Source: an uncultured bacterium
Lineage (GTDB): Bacteria; Bacillota; Negativicutes; Acidaminococcales; Acidaminococcaceae
DNA length: 64,000 bases
Direction: 5' to 3'
Assembly (NCBI GenBank): GCA_905215645.1
Contig: CAJMQS010000009.1
Span: 1 to 64,000 of the forward strand
A program made the translations under genes and the position numbers. Positions 57,070 to 64,000 of this stretch are shown piece by piece. The first letter of the stretch is position 1. Every line of letters begins with the position of its first letter. The notes under the pieces were generated by a model. The model was not told the DNA's origin, did no database searches, and was given only the letters and a program-made list of their open reading frames with translations.

Positions 57070-58542
57070 TCATAACACGGCTTCCATCCGCCGGATCATG
57101 GTCTCCAGGACTTTCAGCCGGGCGTACAGTTTATTGTTGGCTTCCACCACCGTCCAGGGCGCCTCCCGGGTATCCGTCCGGTAGAGCATCTCGTTCACCG
57201 CATCCACATAGGCATCCCATTTGTCCCGGTTCCGCCAGTCTTCCGGGGTGATCTTCCAGGTCTTGTTGGGGTCGTTCTCCCGGGCCTGGAACCGTTTCAG
57301 CTGTTCTTCGGCATCGATCTGCATCCAGAATTTCTGGACGATGATCCCCTGCTTCACCCACTGGGCTTCCATATCGTTGATCTCTTCATAGGCCCGGCGC
57401 CATTCGCTGATCTTGGCAAAGCCTTCCACCCGTTCCACCAGTACCCGCCCGTACCAGGTCCGGTCGAAAATGGCGATTTCGCCCGGTTCCGGGAGCCGGG
57501 TCCAAAACCGCCACAGATAATGGAACTGTTTCTCCCATTCATTGGGGGCACTCACCGGATTCACCCGATAGCCCAGGGGGTCGAAAGATTCCGACAGCCG
57601 CTTGATGGCGCCGCCCTTGCCTCCAGCATCCTGACCTTCGAACGCCACCACCGTGCTGATCTTCCGCTTGGCCAGTTCATACTGGAGTTCTCCCAGCCGT
57701 TTCTGGTATTTCTTCAGCTTCTTGTCGTATTCGTCCTGTTCCATAGGCTGCCAAGGGGTGTAGCGGCCGAGGATATCGGGGATGGACAAATCTTTGGCCG
57801 GCCCTTTTTCTGGGTCCACCGGACGCTGCCGGTCCTTCAAGGCTTCTTCCAGGGCCGTGATCAGCACCCGGAAGACAGCCTCGGTGCCGGTCCTCTTGTC
57901 TTCCATGGGGACGATGTGCCAGGGTGCCAGATCCGTATTGGTGGCCGCCAGCATATCTTCGTAGACCTTCCGGTAGGCATTGTAATCGATTCCTTCGATG
58001 CCGCCGGGGGCCAGTTTCTCCCACCGGCTGCCCATGGTCTCCTGGCCCTTTTCCATGTTCTCCTTCTGTTTCTTCTTGGAAATATGGGTGAAGATCTTGA
58101 TCAGGACGCAGCCCCCTTGGACCAGTTCCCGTTCGAAGGCATTAATCTCATCGAATTTCACATCGTACCATTCCGAGGCTTCGTCCGGATCCCCCACTGC
58201 ATGTTCGTTCCGCAGGAAATACCAGGCCCGGTGATGGATGCAGATCTGCCCGGCCGGGGGCAGCTCCTTCCAGAACTGGAGGAAGAAAGGGCTCTCCTTC
58301 TGCTTTTCCGTGGTCTTGGAGGCGGAAAACACCCGGAATCCCCGGGGATCCAGGGCATGGATCACCTTGTTGATCAGTTCGCTACGCCAGGAGGCCCGGA
58401 ACCCTTCGAATAGGATGATCACTGGGATCTTGGCATCCCGGATGGAACGCTGGAGGAAGCCCAGACGGTTCTCTTCCTCCCCCATGCGTTCCGTATATCT
58501 TTCTTTGGAAATCTTCGTTTTCAGATCGATCTTATCCAGCAT
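57070..58542 (-). CDS. polyphosphate:AMP phosphotransferase (double PPK2 domain)
   Basis: This encodes 490 residues. Two PPK2 domains are fused. The C-terminal one has VVAFEGQDAGGKGGAIKRL (Walker A), DRTWYGRVLVERVEG (lid) and the conserved SVNPVSAPNEWEK-type segment; the N-terminal one has a degenerate P-loop (LFEGFRASWRSELINKV) but keeps HRAWYFLRN. This is the PAP layout, which makes ADP from AMP with polyphosphate as donor. It is a single gene. ATG 58542 has AAGG upstream. Confidence 0.92.
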   Translation of the reverse strand: MLDKIDLKTKISKERYTERMGEEENRLGFLQRSIRDAKIPVIILFEGFRASWRSELINKVIHALDPRGFRVFSASKTTEKQKESPFFLQFWKELPPAGQICIHHRAWYFLRNEHAVGDPDEASEWYDVKFDEINAFERELVQGGCVLIKIFTHISKKKQKENMEKGQETMGSRWEKLAPGGIEGIDYNAYRKVYEDMLAATNTDLAPWHIVPMEDKRTGTEAVFRVLITALEEALKDRQRPVDPEKGPAKDLSIPDILGRYTPWQPMEQDEYDKKLKKYQKRLGELQYELAKRKISTVVAFEGQDAGGKGGAIKRLSESFDPLGYRVNPVSAPNEWEKQFHYLWRFWTRLPEPGEIAIFDRTWYGRVLVERVEGFAKISEWRRAYEEINDMEAQWVKQGIIVQKFWMQIDAEEQLKRFQARENDPNKTWKITPEDWRNRDKWDAYVDAVNEMLYRTDTREAPWTVVEANNKLYARLKVLETMIRRMEAVL

Positions 58543-58593
58543 ATGGCTGCCTTCTTTCCCACTTGCCTGTGATACCTTATTATAGCACGAAAA

Positions 58594-58618
58594 GGGTGCT
58601 GCATCGGCTGCAGCACCC
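58594..58618 (-). terminator. terminator of hgdH
   Basis: GGGTGCTGCA and TGCAGCACCC form a perfect 10-bp stem around TCGGC. On the minus strand it is followed by TTTTCG. It lies 15 bases past the hgdH stop. Confidence 0.8.
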
Positions 58619-58633
58619 TAGAGGAACATGAAA

Positions 58634-59629
58634 TTATTTGATTTTATTCGGGCAATCTTTGTTTTCAGCCAGATCTTTCAGGTTTTCGAAGGAAATCTCC
58701 ACCATATTCTTGACGGCTTCGTCAGTGTTGGAACCCACATGAGGAGTGATCAGGACTTTAGGATACAAGGCCACCAGCTTTTCGAACAGCGGGTTTTCCA
58801 GCTTCTGGCCTTCCAGGTCCTTGCCAAAGATTTCGGCTTCCCCATCCAGCACGTCGCAGCCGTAGCCGCCCAGTTTACCGCTTTCCACGGCTTCGATGAC
58901 CGCTTCCGTATCCACCAGCTGGCCCCGTGCGCAGTTGATCAGGATGGCACCGTCTTTCATCTTCTTCAGGAAATCACGGGTGACCAGGGCACCGTTTTCT
59001 TTGATATAGGGAGCATGGATGGTGACGATATCGGATTTAGCCAGGACTTCATCCAGTTCCATCTGGGTGCAGAAGTCTTCGATCCCTTTGATCTGGAACA
59101 CATCCTGCCCGATGACCGTAGCGCCCATGCCATGGAAGATCTGCCCAGCCACACGGCCGATCCGGCCCAGGCCCACCACACCCACGGTGCAGTTGCGGAC
59201 TTCTTTAGAGAACATGACGGAATCCACTTCGAAATTCTTTTTGGCGGTACGGGAAGTGGTATAAGCCGTGTGACGCAGCAGCATCATGGCTTGGGTCACA
59301 GCCAGTTCAGCGATGGCATTGGGGGAATACCGGGGAACGAAGGCCATGGGGAAGCCCAGTTCCTTGGCATAGGGAACATCGATATGGTCCGTACCGGCAG
59401 TACGGCTCAGGACATATTTCACGCCCAGTCCTTTAAAGATATCCAGATTCTGTTTGTTGGCAAAGCAGTTGCCCCGCAGCAGCACGGCATCGAACCCTTT
59501 GGCCATTTCAGCAGATTCTTTCGTATTTAAATAATCGGGGACGAGTTTCAAATCGTAGCCGAAGTTCTTGTTACAGGCCTCAAAAATGGGCACTTCCACG
59601 TCTCGTACACCATAACACAAAACCTTCAT
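58634..59629 (-). CDS. hgdH: (R)-2-hydroxyglutarate dehydrogenase
   Basis: This encodes 331 residues and is the best taxonomic marker here: [17 protein letters not shown]-like [16 protein letters not shown] and [20 protein letters not shown] agree with the A. fermentans enzyme as I remember it. It reduces 2-oxoglutarate to (R)-2-hydroxyglutarate with NADH in the hydroxyglutarate route of glutamate fermentation. Motifs: [17 protein letters not shown] (NAD fold), [13 protein letters not shown] (catalytic Arg), [10 protein letters not shown] (Glu) and [13 protein letters not shown] (catalytic His). The promoter at 59706-59734 and a hairpin at 59666-59697 precede it. The other hydroxyglutarate genes are not in the window. 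Confidence 0.95.
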   Translation of the reverse strand: MKVLCYGVRDVEVPIFEACNKNFGYDLKLVPDYLNTKESAEMAKGFDAVLLRGNCFANKQNLDIFKGLGVKYVLSRTAGTDHIDVPYAKELGFPMAFVPRYSPNAIAELAVTQAMMLLRHTAYTTSRTAKKNFEVDSVMFSKEVRNCTVGVVGLGRIGRVAGQIFHGMGATVIGQDVFQIKGIEDFCTQMELDEVLAKSDIVTIHAPYIKENGALVTRDFLKKMKDGAILINCARGQLVDTEAVIEAVESGKLGGYGCDVLDGEAEIFGKDLEGQKLENPLFEKLVALYPKVLITPHVGSNTDEAVKNMVEISFENLKDLAENKDCPNKIK

Positions 59630-59665
59630 AGCAATACCCTCCTATATCATTGAACACACACAATT

Positions 59666-59697
59666 TGGGCAAGCCGGAGCCCCTCCAGGATTGCCCA
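59666..59697 (-). promoter_or_regulatory. hairpin in the hgdH leader
   Basis: TGGGCAA (59666-59672) pairs with TTGCCCA (59691-59697); inside it, GGAG and CTCC form a second stem around the central bases. It lies between the hgdH promoter and start codon and could affect message stability or translation. Confidence 0.45.
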
Positions 59698-59705
59698 TTG
59701 GTTAT

Positions 59706-59734
59706 ATTGTAGCATGGAACCTAAAAAATGCCAA
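59706..59734 (-). promoter_or_regulatory. hgdH promoter
   Basis: On the minus strand, TTGGCA (59729-59734) and TACAAT (59706-59711) are 17 bases apart. Transcription should begin near 59699, about 70 bases before the hgdH ATG. Confidence 0.6.
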
Positions 59735-59795
59735 TGTTTTTCGTATTTTGTATACAAATTGATGGAATAGTTTGTGAAAAGTTGAACAAAAAAAA

Positions 59796-59830
59796 GGATG
59801 TTGCACGTGATAAAAATATGTGCAACATCC
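59796..59830 (-). terminator. terminator of the autotransporter gene
   Basis: GGATGTTGCAC and GTGCAACATCC form an 11-bp perfect stem around a 13-base loop. On the minus strand it is followed by TTTTTTTTG. It lies 28 bases after the autotransporter stop. Confidence 0.85.
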
Positions 59831-59857
59831 CCGTCAATGGTCAATTGTCAATGGCCA

Positions 59858-62800
59858 TCAGAAATGATACCCTACTACCACATTGCCGCCAATGCCCTTG
59901 TGCTGGCCAGCGTAGGCTCTTACGCTCAGGTTCACGTCCCAGGGACTGTCTTTGGTGGCTTCCAGCTTCCAGCCGGCTTCCGCCATCATGCTGCTGCCTC
60001 CGATGTCCGCTTTCCGGATGTCGGCCTGCAGTCCGGCGGCGGAAACGGTCCCCTTGCTTTCCCCGTCGAATTCGTAATCCCAGGCCAGGCCGCAGTAGTA
60101 ATTGTTCCGGCCGGACCGGTTGTTCAGCCGGGCCCCGATCCGCAGCAGGCTGCTGTTCAGGTCATCCAGCTGGTAGTCCGCATCCCCGGCACGGAAATTG
60201 TCTCCGCCCACATGGGTGTAGAAGTACTTCCCGTACACATCCAGATCCCGGCTGGCCCGTTCGGTGCCGCCCCGGCTGGTGCTGGCCACCTGGTCCGTCA
60301 GGTCGAAGATATGGCCGAAGCCCACATGGCCGCTCCAGTAATTGCTGTCCGTCTCATACCCATAGGCACTGCCGCTGCGGCTGTGGAGCACGGAATCCGC
60401 GTTGTTCTTCAGCTGGCCGAAGTGCAGGGACGCTTCCCCGTAGTTCTTGTTCCGGGCTACATATTTGGCCATGAGCCCGCCGCCGCTGTAATGGGCATCC
60501 CCGCTGCCCGTGTAGCCGGCTCCGTCCACGTCATAATGGCCTTTGCCATATTCGTAGAAGGCGCCATAGGAGAATTCCCCGTTCCGGGTAGTGACATCGT
60601 TCCCCACCCCGGCCAGGCCGTTCCAGGTATAGGTGGAGCTTTGGCTGCCCGTATCGTATTTATCCTTGCTGCCTCCGATGCTGGCAAAGGTGAACACCCC
60701 GCCTTCCTGGCCGTTAAAGGTATCCAATACCCCTTCCATCCGGTCCCGGCCGGCTGCCAGGGTGCCCAGAGCCGCTTCGTTGGCGATCAGGGCATTGTGG
60801 GTCTGTTTGGACGCATCCACTTTGATTTCCGGCTGTTCCGGTTTCTGGGGCTTCTCCACCGTATCCAGCTGGTACACCACATTCCCGTCCTTGTCCAGGG
60901 ATGCTTCCCCGGTGCCTTCCAGGGCGTTCCCCACATTCCAGGTACCCTTCTTGGTGGTCAGGTTCCCGGCAGAAAGGGTCTTGTTCCCCTGGGTATCCAG
61001 GAGCGTCATGACATAATCCCCGGCTTTGGTGATGGTCTCCAGGGATTTCGCCGTGAAGCCGATGTCTTCCGTATGGACCTTGGTATCGGCCAGGTCGAAC
61101 TTCTGGCTGTCCCCCAGGATTAGCACCGTGCCGTTGGTCTTCCAGTCGATGGTCTTGTAGGTGATGGCGTCCAAGGAATGGAGGCCGTAAGACAGCTTGT
61201 TGTCATTGGACAAAGCCAGGCCGTCCTTCCCGGTCACGGTGACTCCGCCGTTGGCATAGGTCCGGGTCACCGGCTGCTGGTATTTGTCCTTTCCAGATTC
61301 GTACAGTTTGTCCAGGCCTTTCGCCGTGGCAGCTCCAGAAGCATCAATGAGAACATCGTCCCGGATCACGCTGTCTTCCGGACTGCTGGACGGAGTGAAA
61401 TGGTCCAGATCCAACGTCACGTTATCCGGCAGGCTCACTGTATCGGTCACCGTCAGGGCCGGCTGGGAGGGGTCTACGTTGTAGAAAGCGATCTTATCGA
61501 AATTGTAGATGCCCTGGACCTTGCTGCCGTGCCAATCAGCCCCTTTGCCGGTGACAGAGGCATTGCCGTCTTTATCCGTGGTCATCTCTGCCCTATAGCC
61601 CACATTCAGGGTGTTGCCGCTGTGAGTAGTTTCACCATCACCCCCCGGTCCTTGAAAATAGGACGGGTCCTTTGCAATATCCAAGGGAGTAAGCCAGCCA
61701 TACAAATTGGCTTGGCTCAGATCCATGGTGCCGCTCAGGTTCACCATATTGTCCTGGGCCTTACCGCCATACATAAGGGCTCCTCCGGCTGCCAGGATGG
61801 TTTCTCCCGGATTCTTCAACTGCTGCATGATTTCATTGACACTTTCTTCATATCCATCACCCACCGTATTTTTCACCATCGACAGGACCTGGTCCTTTTG
61901 GATGGGAATCAGCTTCGCTCCTTCCAAGTTCAGCACATTGCCGGAAGCAACATCAGAACTCTGCCCTCCAAAAGTACCTGCACCCCCCAGGAGGTAACTG
62001 GTAACAGTGCCCTTGACATCGGCGAAATTATGGGAAACAGTTCCACCCACTCCGCCGCCAATGGCTATGGCTGTCACAGCTGCGTCTTTGTCAATAGAAA
62101 CCTGATTGCCTTCCACCGTCAGGGCATAACCTCCTGCTAAGCCCAAAACTGGTACGTCTGCCTTTTCGTCTACAGAAACAACATTTCCTTGGGCACGGGT
62201 CGATCCATACCCGCCAACCATCACCATATTGTTTTCCAATTTCCCGCCGGTAATGGATACCTGGTTGTCCACAACTTGATCAGCGTATCCGCCGGCAATG
62301 AATTGAGCCCCTCTGACGGTTCCATCGTCGAAAATTACCTGGTTTTCCGTAGCTGTACCTGATCTTCCATCAGCATATCCACCATAGATGCCGTCTCCCT
62401 CCGGTCCACTTGAAGTAAGCGTAATGTCCGCTGTGCCCCCGAAGGTTACCTTGTTATTGTCGGCAGCCGATTCCGAAAAACCTCCGTAGATGAAATGGGA
62501 ATCGAACTTCCCATTGGTGATGGATACCTGATTCTCGCTGGCTTTTGTACGTCCAGCTCCCCCAAAGACATCACCAATTTGATGGCTTCCACTGCTGCTG
62601 AAAATCACCTGATTGCCGATGGCCTCTCCATTCGGCGCATATCCACCAACTGCCCCCTCATCAGCAGTAATGGATGCGTTGCCCATGACAGAAAGGGTAT
62701 TCTTCGAGGCATTTCCGCTCGTTGTATACCCACCGCACAGCAGGCTTGCTGTCCGATTCTTATTAACATTCACCTGCTGCCCGGTCACATCCTCGGCAAA

Positions 62801-62872
62801 GGCCGGCACCGTCCCTGCCAGGATGGCTGCCAGGATGGTGAGTGTCAAGGTCTTTCCACATGTTCTTTTCAT
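59858..62872 (-). CDS. autotransporter, large passenger with GGYA-type repeats
   Basis: This encodes 1004 residues from ATG 62872 (GGAGGAAACG upstream). A signal peptide (MKRTCGKTLTLTILAAILAG...AFA) is followed by a passenger of about 650 residues with repeating GGYA...ENQVSI and GNxVxxD units, consistent with a beta-helix. The last ~280 residues are an autotransporter barrel (RMEGVLDTFNGQEGGVFTF through NVVVGYHF with terminal Phe). It should display the passenger outside the cell. No protease triad or known adhesin motif is evident. It lies 61 bases after another autotransporter gene. Confidence 0.88.
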   Translation of the reverse strand: MKRTCGKTLTLTILAAILAGTVPAFAEDVTGQQVNVNKNRTASLLCGGYTTSGNASKNTLSVMGNASITADEGAVGGYAPNGEAIGNQVIFSSSGSHQIGDVFGGAGRTKASENQVSITNGKFDSHFIYGGFSESAADNNKVTFGGTADITLTSSGPEGDGIYGGYADGRSGTATENQVIFDDGTVRGAQFIAGGYADQVVDNQVSITGGKLENNMVMVGGYGSTRAQGNVVSVDEKADVPVLGLAGGYALTVEGNQVSIDKDAAVTAIAIGGGVGGTVSHNFADVKGTVTSYLLGGAGTFGGQSSDVASGNVLNLEGAKLIPIQKDQVLSMVKNTVGDGYEESVNEIMQQLKNPGETILAAGGALMYGGKAQDNMVNLSGTMDLSQANLYGWLTPLDIAKDPSYFQGPGGDGETTHSGNTLNVGYRAEMTTDKDGNASVTGKGADWHGSKVQGIYNFDKIAFYNVDPSQPALTVTDTVSLPDNVTLDLDHFTPSSSPEDSVIRDDVLIDASGAATAKGLDKLYESGKDKYQQPVTRTYANGGVTVTGKDGLALSNDNKLSYGLHSLDAITYKTIDWKTNGTVLILGDSQKFDLADTKVHTEDIGFTAKSLETITKAGDYVMTLLDTQGNKTLSAGNLTTKKGTWNVGNALEGTGEASLDKDGNVVYQLDTVEKPQKPEQPEIKVDASKQTHNALIANEAALGTLAAGRDRMEGVLDTFNGQEGGVFTFASIGGSKDKYDTGSQSSTYTWNGLAGVGNDVTTRNGEFSYGAFYEYGKGHYDVDGAGYTGSGDAHYSGGGLMAKYVARNKNYGEASLHFGQLKNNADSVLHSRSGSAYGYETDSNYWSGHVGFGHIFDLTDQVASTSRGGTERASRDLDVYGKYFYTHVGGDNFRAGDADYQLDDLNSSLLRIGARLNNRSGRNNYYCGLAWDYEFDGESKGTVSAAGLQADIRKADIGGSSMMAEAGWKLEATKDSPWDVNLSVRAYAGQHKGIGGNVVVGYHF

Positions 62873-62933
62873 AGCCGTTTCCTCCTGTATCTTCAATTCC
62901 TGCATCTTGCCCTCATTGTACCGTCCGATTCCA

Positions 62934-64000
62934 TCAGAACCGGCAGTTCACCCCGGCTTCCAGGGTCCAGGTCCGATCCACATGGGGCCCGAAGGACCGG
63001 TCGAAGCTGGCATAGGCATAGGAGTTCTTCCCTACCCGGGTGGTGAAGCCCAGGCCGGCATTGTACCAGCTGCCGTCATTGTGGCCGGTCACATCCATGC
63101 GCCCGGTCCGGTCCCAGGCACTCACATCCTGGTTCCCCAGGAATTCATGGAAGAAGTCCCCGGTGATATAGAAGCTGGTCCGATCGCTGACATCTTTCCC
63201 CAACCGGAATCCCAGCCGGCTGATCAGGCTGTCCGTGCCGGCCAGATCCACCTGGGTCCCCTGGCTGGTCCGGTAATCGGTGCTGCCCAAATAGGTGTAC
63301 TGGAGCTGGGCCTGGGGCTCGATAAACCAGTTGGAAGCCAACGGCTTCTTCCGGCCGTATTCGAAGCTCAGGGACCAGTAATCATTGTGGTAGTCCCCCT
63401 TCACCGGGCCGCCCATTTCCGGATACAGAGTGTATTCATTCTGCAGCCGGCCGTACTTGGCGACAATGTCCGTATAATGGCCCTTGTCCCCCAGGCGGGT
63501 ATCGTAGAACCACAATCCGTACCGCTTGCTGTCGCTGCGGCCGGTGACCTCTTTGTAATCTGCAGAGCCATCCATATAGTCCAGGGCAGCCCCCTGGATG
63601 TGCCGTCCGAATTTCGTCCGGTCATTCCGCCAGTCGAAGCCCAGTTCCGTCATGGTGTTGTTGGCTTCGTAGAGGGAATCCCTGCCCACCCGGTCGTGAC
63701 GGATCCGGGCCCACATGCCGTCCCCGTCTCCGCTGTAGCGGGCTTCACCCAGCCGTTTTTCCAGGCTGTCCGTATAGACCCCGTAAATGGCGTTCATGTA
63801 GTTCAGCTGCATGGATTTCTTGATGACCTTTCCGCTATTGGAAGGGGTGACCACCGCTTCATCCACGAACCAGTTGGTCCCTTCCTTCACCGGGTTTTCG
63901 ATGGTTTCGGTCTTCAGGTATTCCGGCAGGAGATTGCCATTTGCATCGGTGGTCTGTTTCCCAGCCAGGGCATCCGTTATGATTTTTTCCTGATCCGGGA
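62934..64000 (-). CDS. autotransporter, C-terminal part (start lies beyond the window)
   Basis: The frame is open from 62934 to the window end, 355 codons, and its start is beyond 64000. The visible part is a typical autotransporter barrel: LEKRLGEARYSGDGDGMWARIRHDRVG at its start, alternating aromatic strands (YGLWFYDTRLG, WSLSFEYGRKK, WFIEPQAQLQYTYLG), and terminal LEAGVNCRF. A Cys near the end is uncommon. The sequence before it (VKEGTNWFVDEAVV) is the end of the passenger. It is upstream of the second autotransporter in the same direction, so the pair may be co-transcribed. Confidence 0.85.
   Translation of the reverse strand, partial: PDQEKIITDALAGKQTTDANGNLLPEYLKTETIENPVKEGTNWFVDEAVVTPSNSGKVIKKSMQLNYMNAIYGVYTDSLEKRLGEARYSGDGDGMWARIRHDRVGRDSLYEANNTMTELGFDWRNDRTKFGRHIQGAALDYMDGSADYKEVTGRSDSKRYGLWFYDTRLGDKGHYTDIVAKYGRLQNEYTLYPEMGGPVKGDYHNDYWSLSFEYGRKKPLASNWFIEPQAQLQYTYLGSTDYRTSQGTQVDLAGTDSLISRLGFRLGKDVSDRTSFYITGDFFHEFLGNQDVSAWDRTGRMDVTGHNDGSWYNAGLGFTTRVGKNSYAYASFDRSFGPHVDRTWTLEAGVNCRF

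Noticed and set aside
57070..58542. Polyphosphate kinase 1 or a broken duplicate, suggested by the degenerate first P-loop
   Set aside because: The tandem PPK2 layout with one weakened domain is normal for polyphosphate:AMP phosphotransferases, so it is not unusual.
1..64000. tRNA or rRNA genes
   Set aside because: I saw no cloverleaf with the GTTC-A-A-T loop and CCA-end pattern in intergenic spaces and no rRNA-like segment. A covariance search could still find one.

Overview
The window reads as chromosome of a diderm Firmicute of the class Negativicutes, most likely Acidaminococcus. The strongest clue is the 58634-59629 gene. It matches, from memory, the (R)-2-hydroxyglutarate dehydrogenase HgdH of the glutamate fermenter Acidaminococcus fermentans almost throughout. 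Supporting clues are two autotransporters (so an outer membrane), an EtfBA pair, a glutamate-type ABC importer and a TRAP-like tricarboxylate importer (TctCBA). The sequence is moderately GC-rich, TTG starts are common, and most genes lie on the minus strand.

Layout. 0-5 kb: a cut gene end, four small exported or unknown proteins, then a lipoprotein amidase coupled to a class A beta-lactamase-like hydrolase. 5-6 kb: a rhodanese-TtcA fusion. 6-14 kb: a minus-strand run consisting of a sodium/solute symporter, glucosaminidase, trmL, a QueD/PTPS protein, folE2, folP, folK, a membrane protein and a family 2 glycosyltransferase. 14-17.5 kb: a complete polar amino acid ABC importer. 17.7-19.8 kb: panC with a bile-acid-symporter-family transporter behind a long leader. 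19.8-22.1 kb: an aromatic amino acid permease-like protein and argC. 22.2-26.9 kb: metal transport, with a P-type ATPase, its separate HMA protein, and feoAB.

27-39.2 kb is an accessory zone full of dispersed repeats. It holds an Rpn-like nuclease, a DAPG-hydrolase-like protein with a divergent TetR regulator, an orphan HEPN protein, a full type I restriction system (hsdR, hsdM, hsdS), an unusual repeat field upstream of hsdR, a TIGR04076 protein, a double cupin and a toxin-antitoxin pair. 39.4-48.2 kb: a MATE transporter broken by one in-frame stop, a glycerol-dehydrogenase-like enzyme, tctCBA, and a TM1266-family regulator coupled to an SsuABC-like ABC importer. 48.2-64 kb: a DnaQ-like exonuclease, a solitary HMA protein behind a copper-type operator, etfBA, cfa, a histidine phosphatase, the ylm/sepF cell-division neighbourhood with proC, a polyphosphate:AMP phosphotransferase, hgdH and two autotransporter genes (the last cut by the window end).

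I see no rRNA, tRNA, CRISPR array, intact insertion sequence or prophage. The most informative unexplained signals are: the TM1266 regulator fused by overlap to an ABC importer; the panC/PanS-like pair with a long leader; the PTPS enzyme carrying both active-site signatures inside a folate operon; nested hairpins between the feo promoter and feoA; and several families of repeated hairpins, one of which sits immediately behind minus-strand genes throughout the accessory zone.
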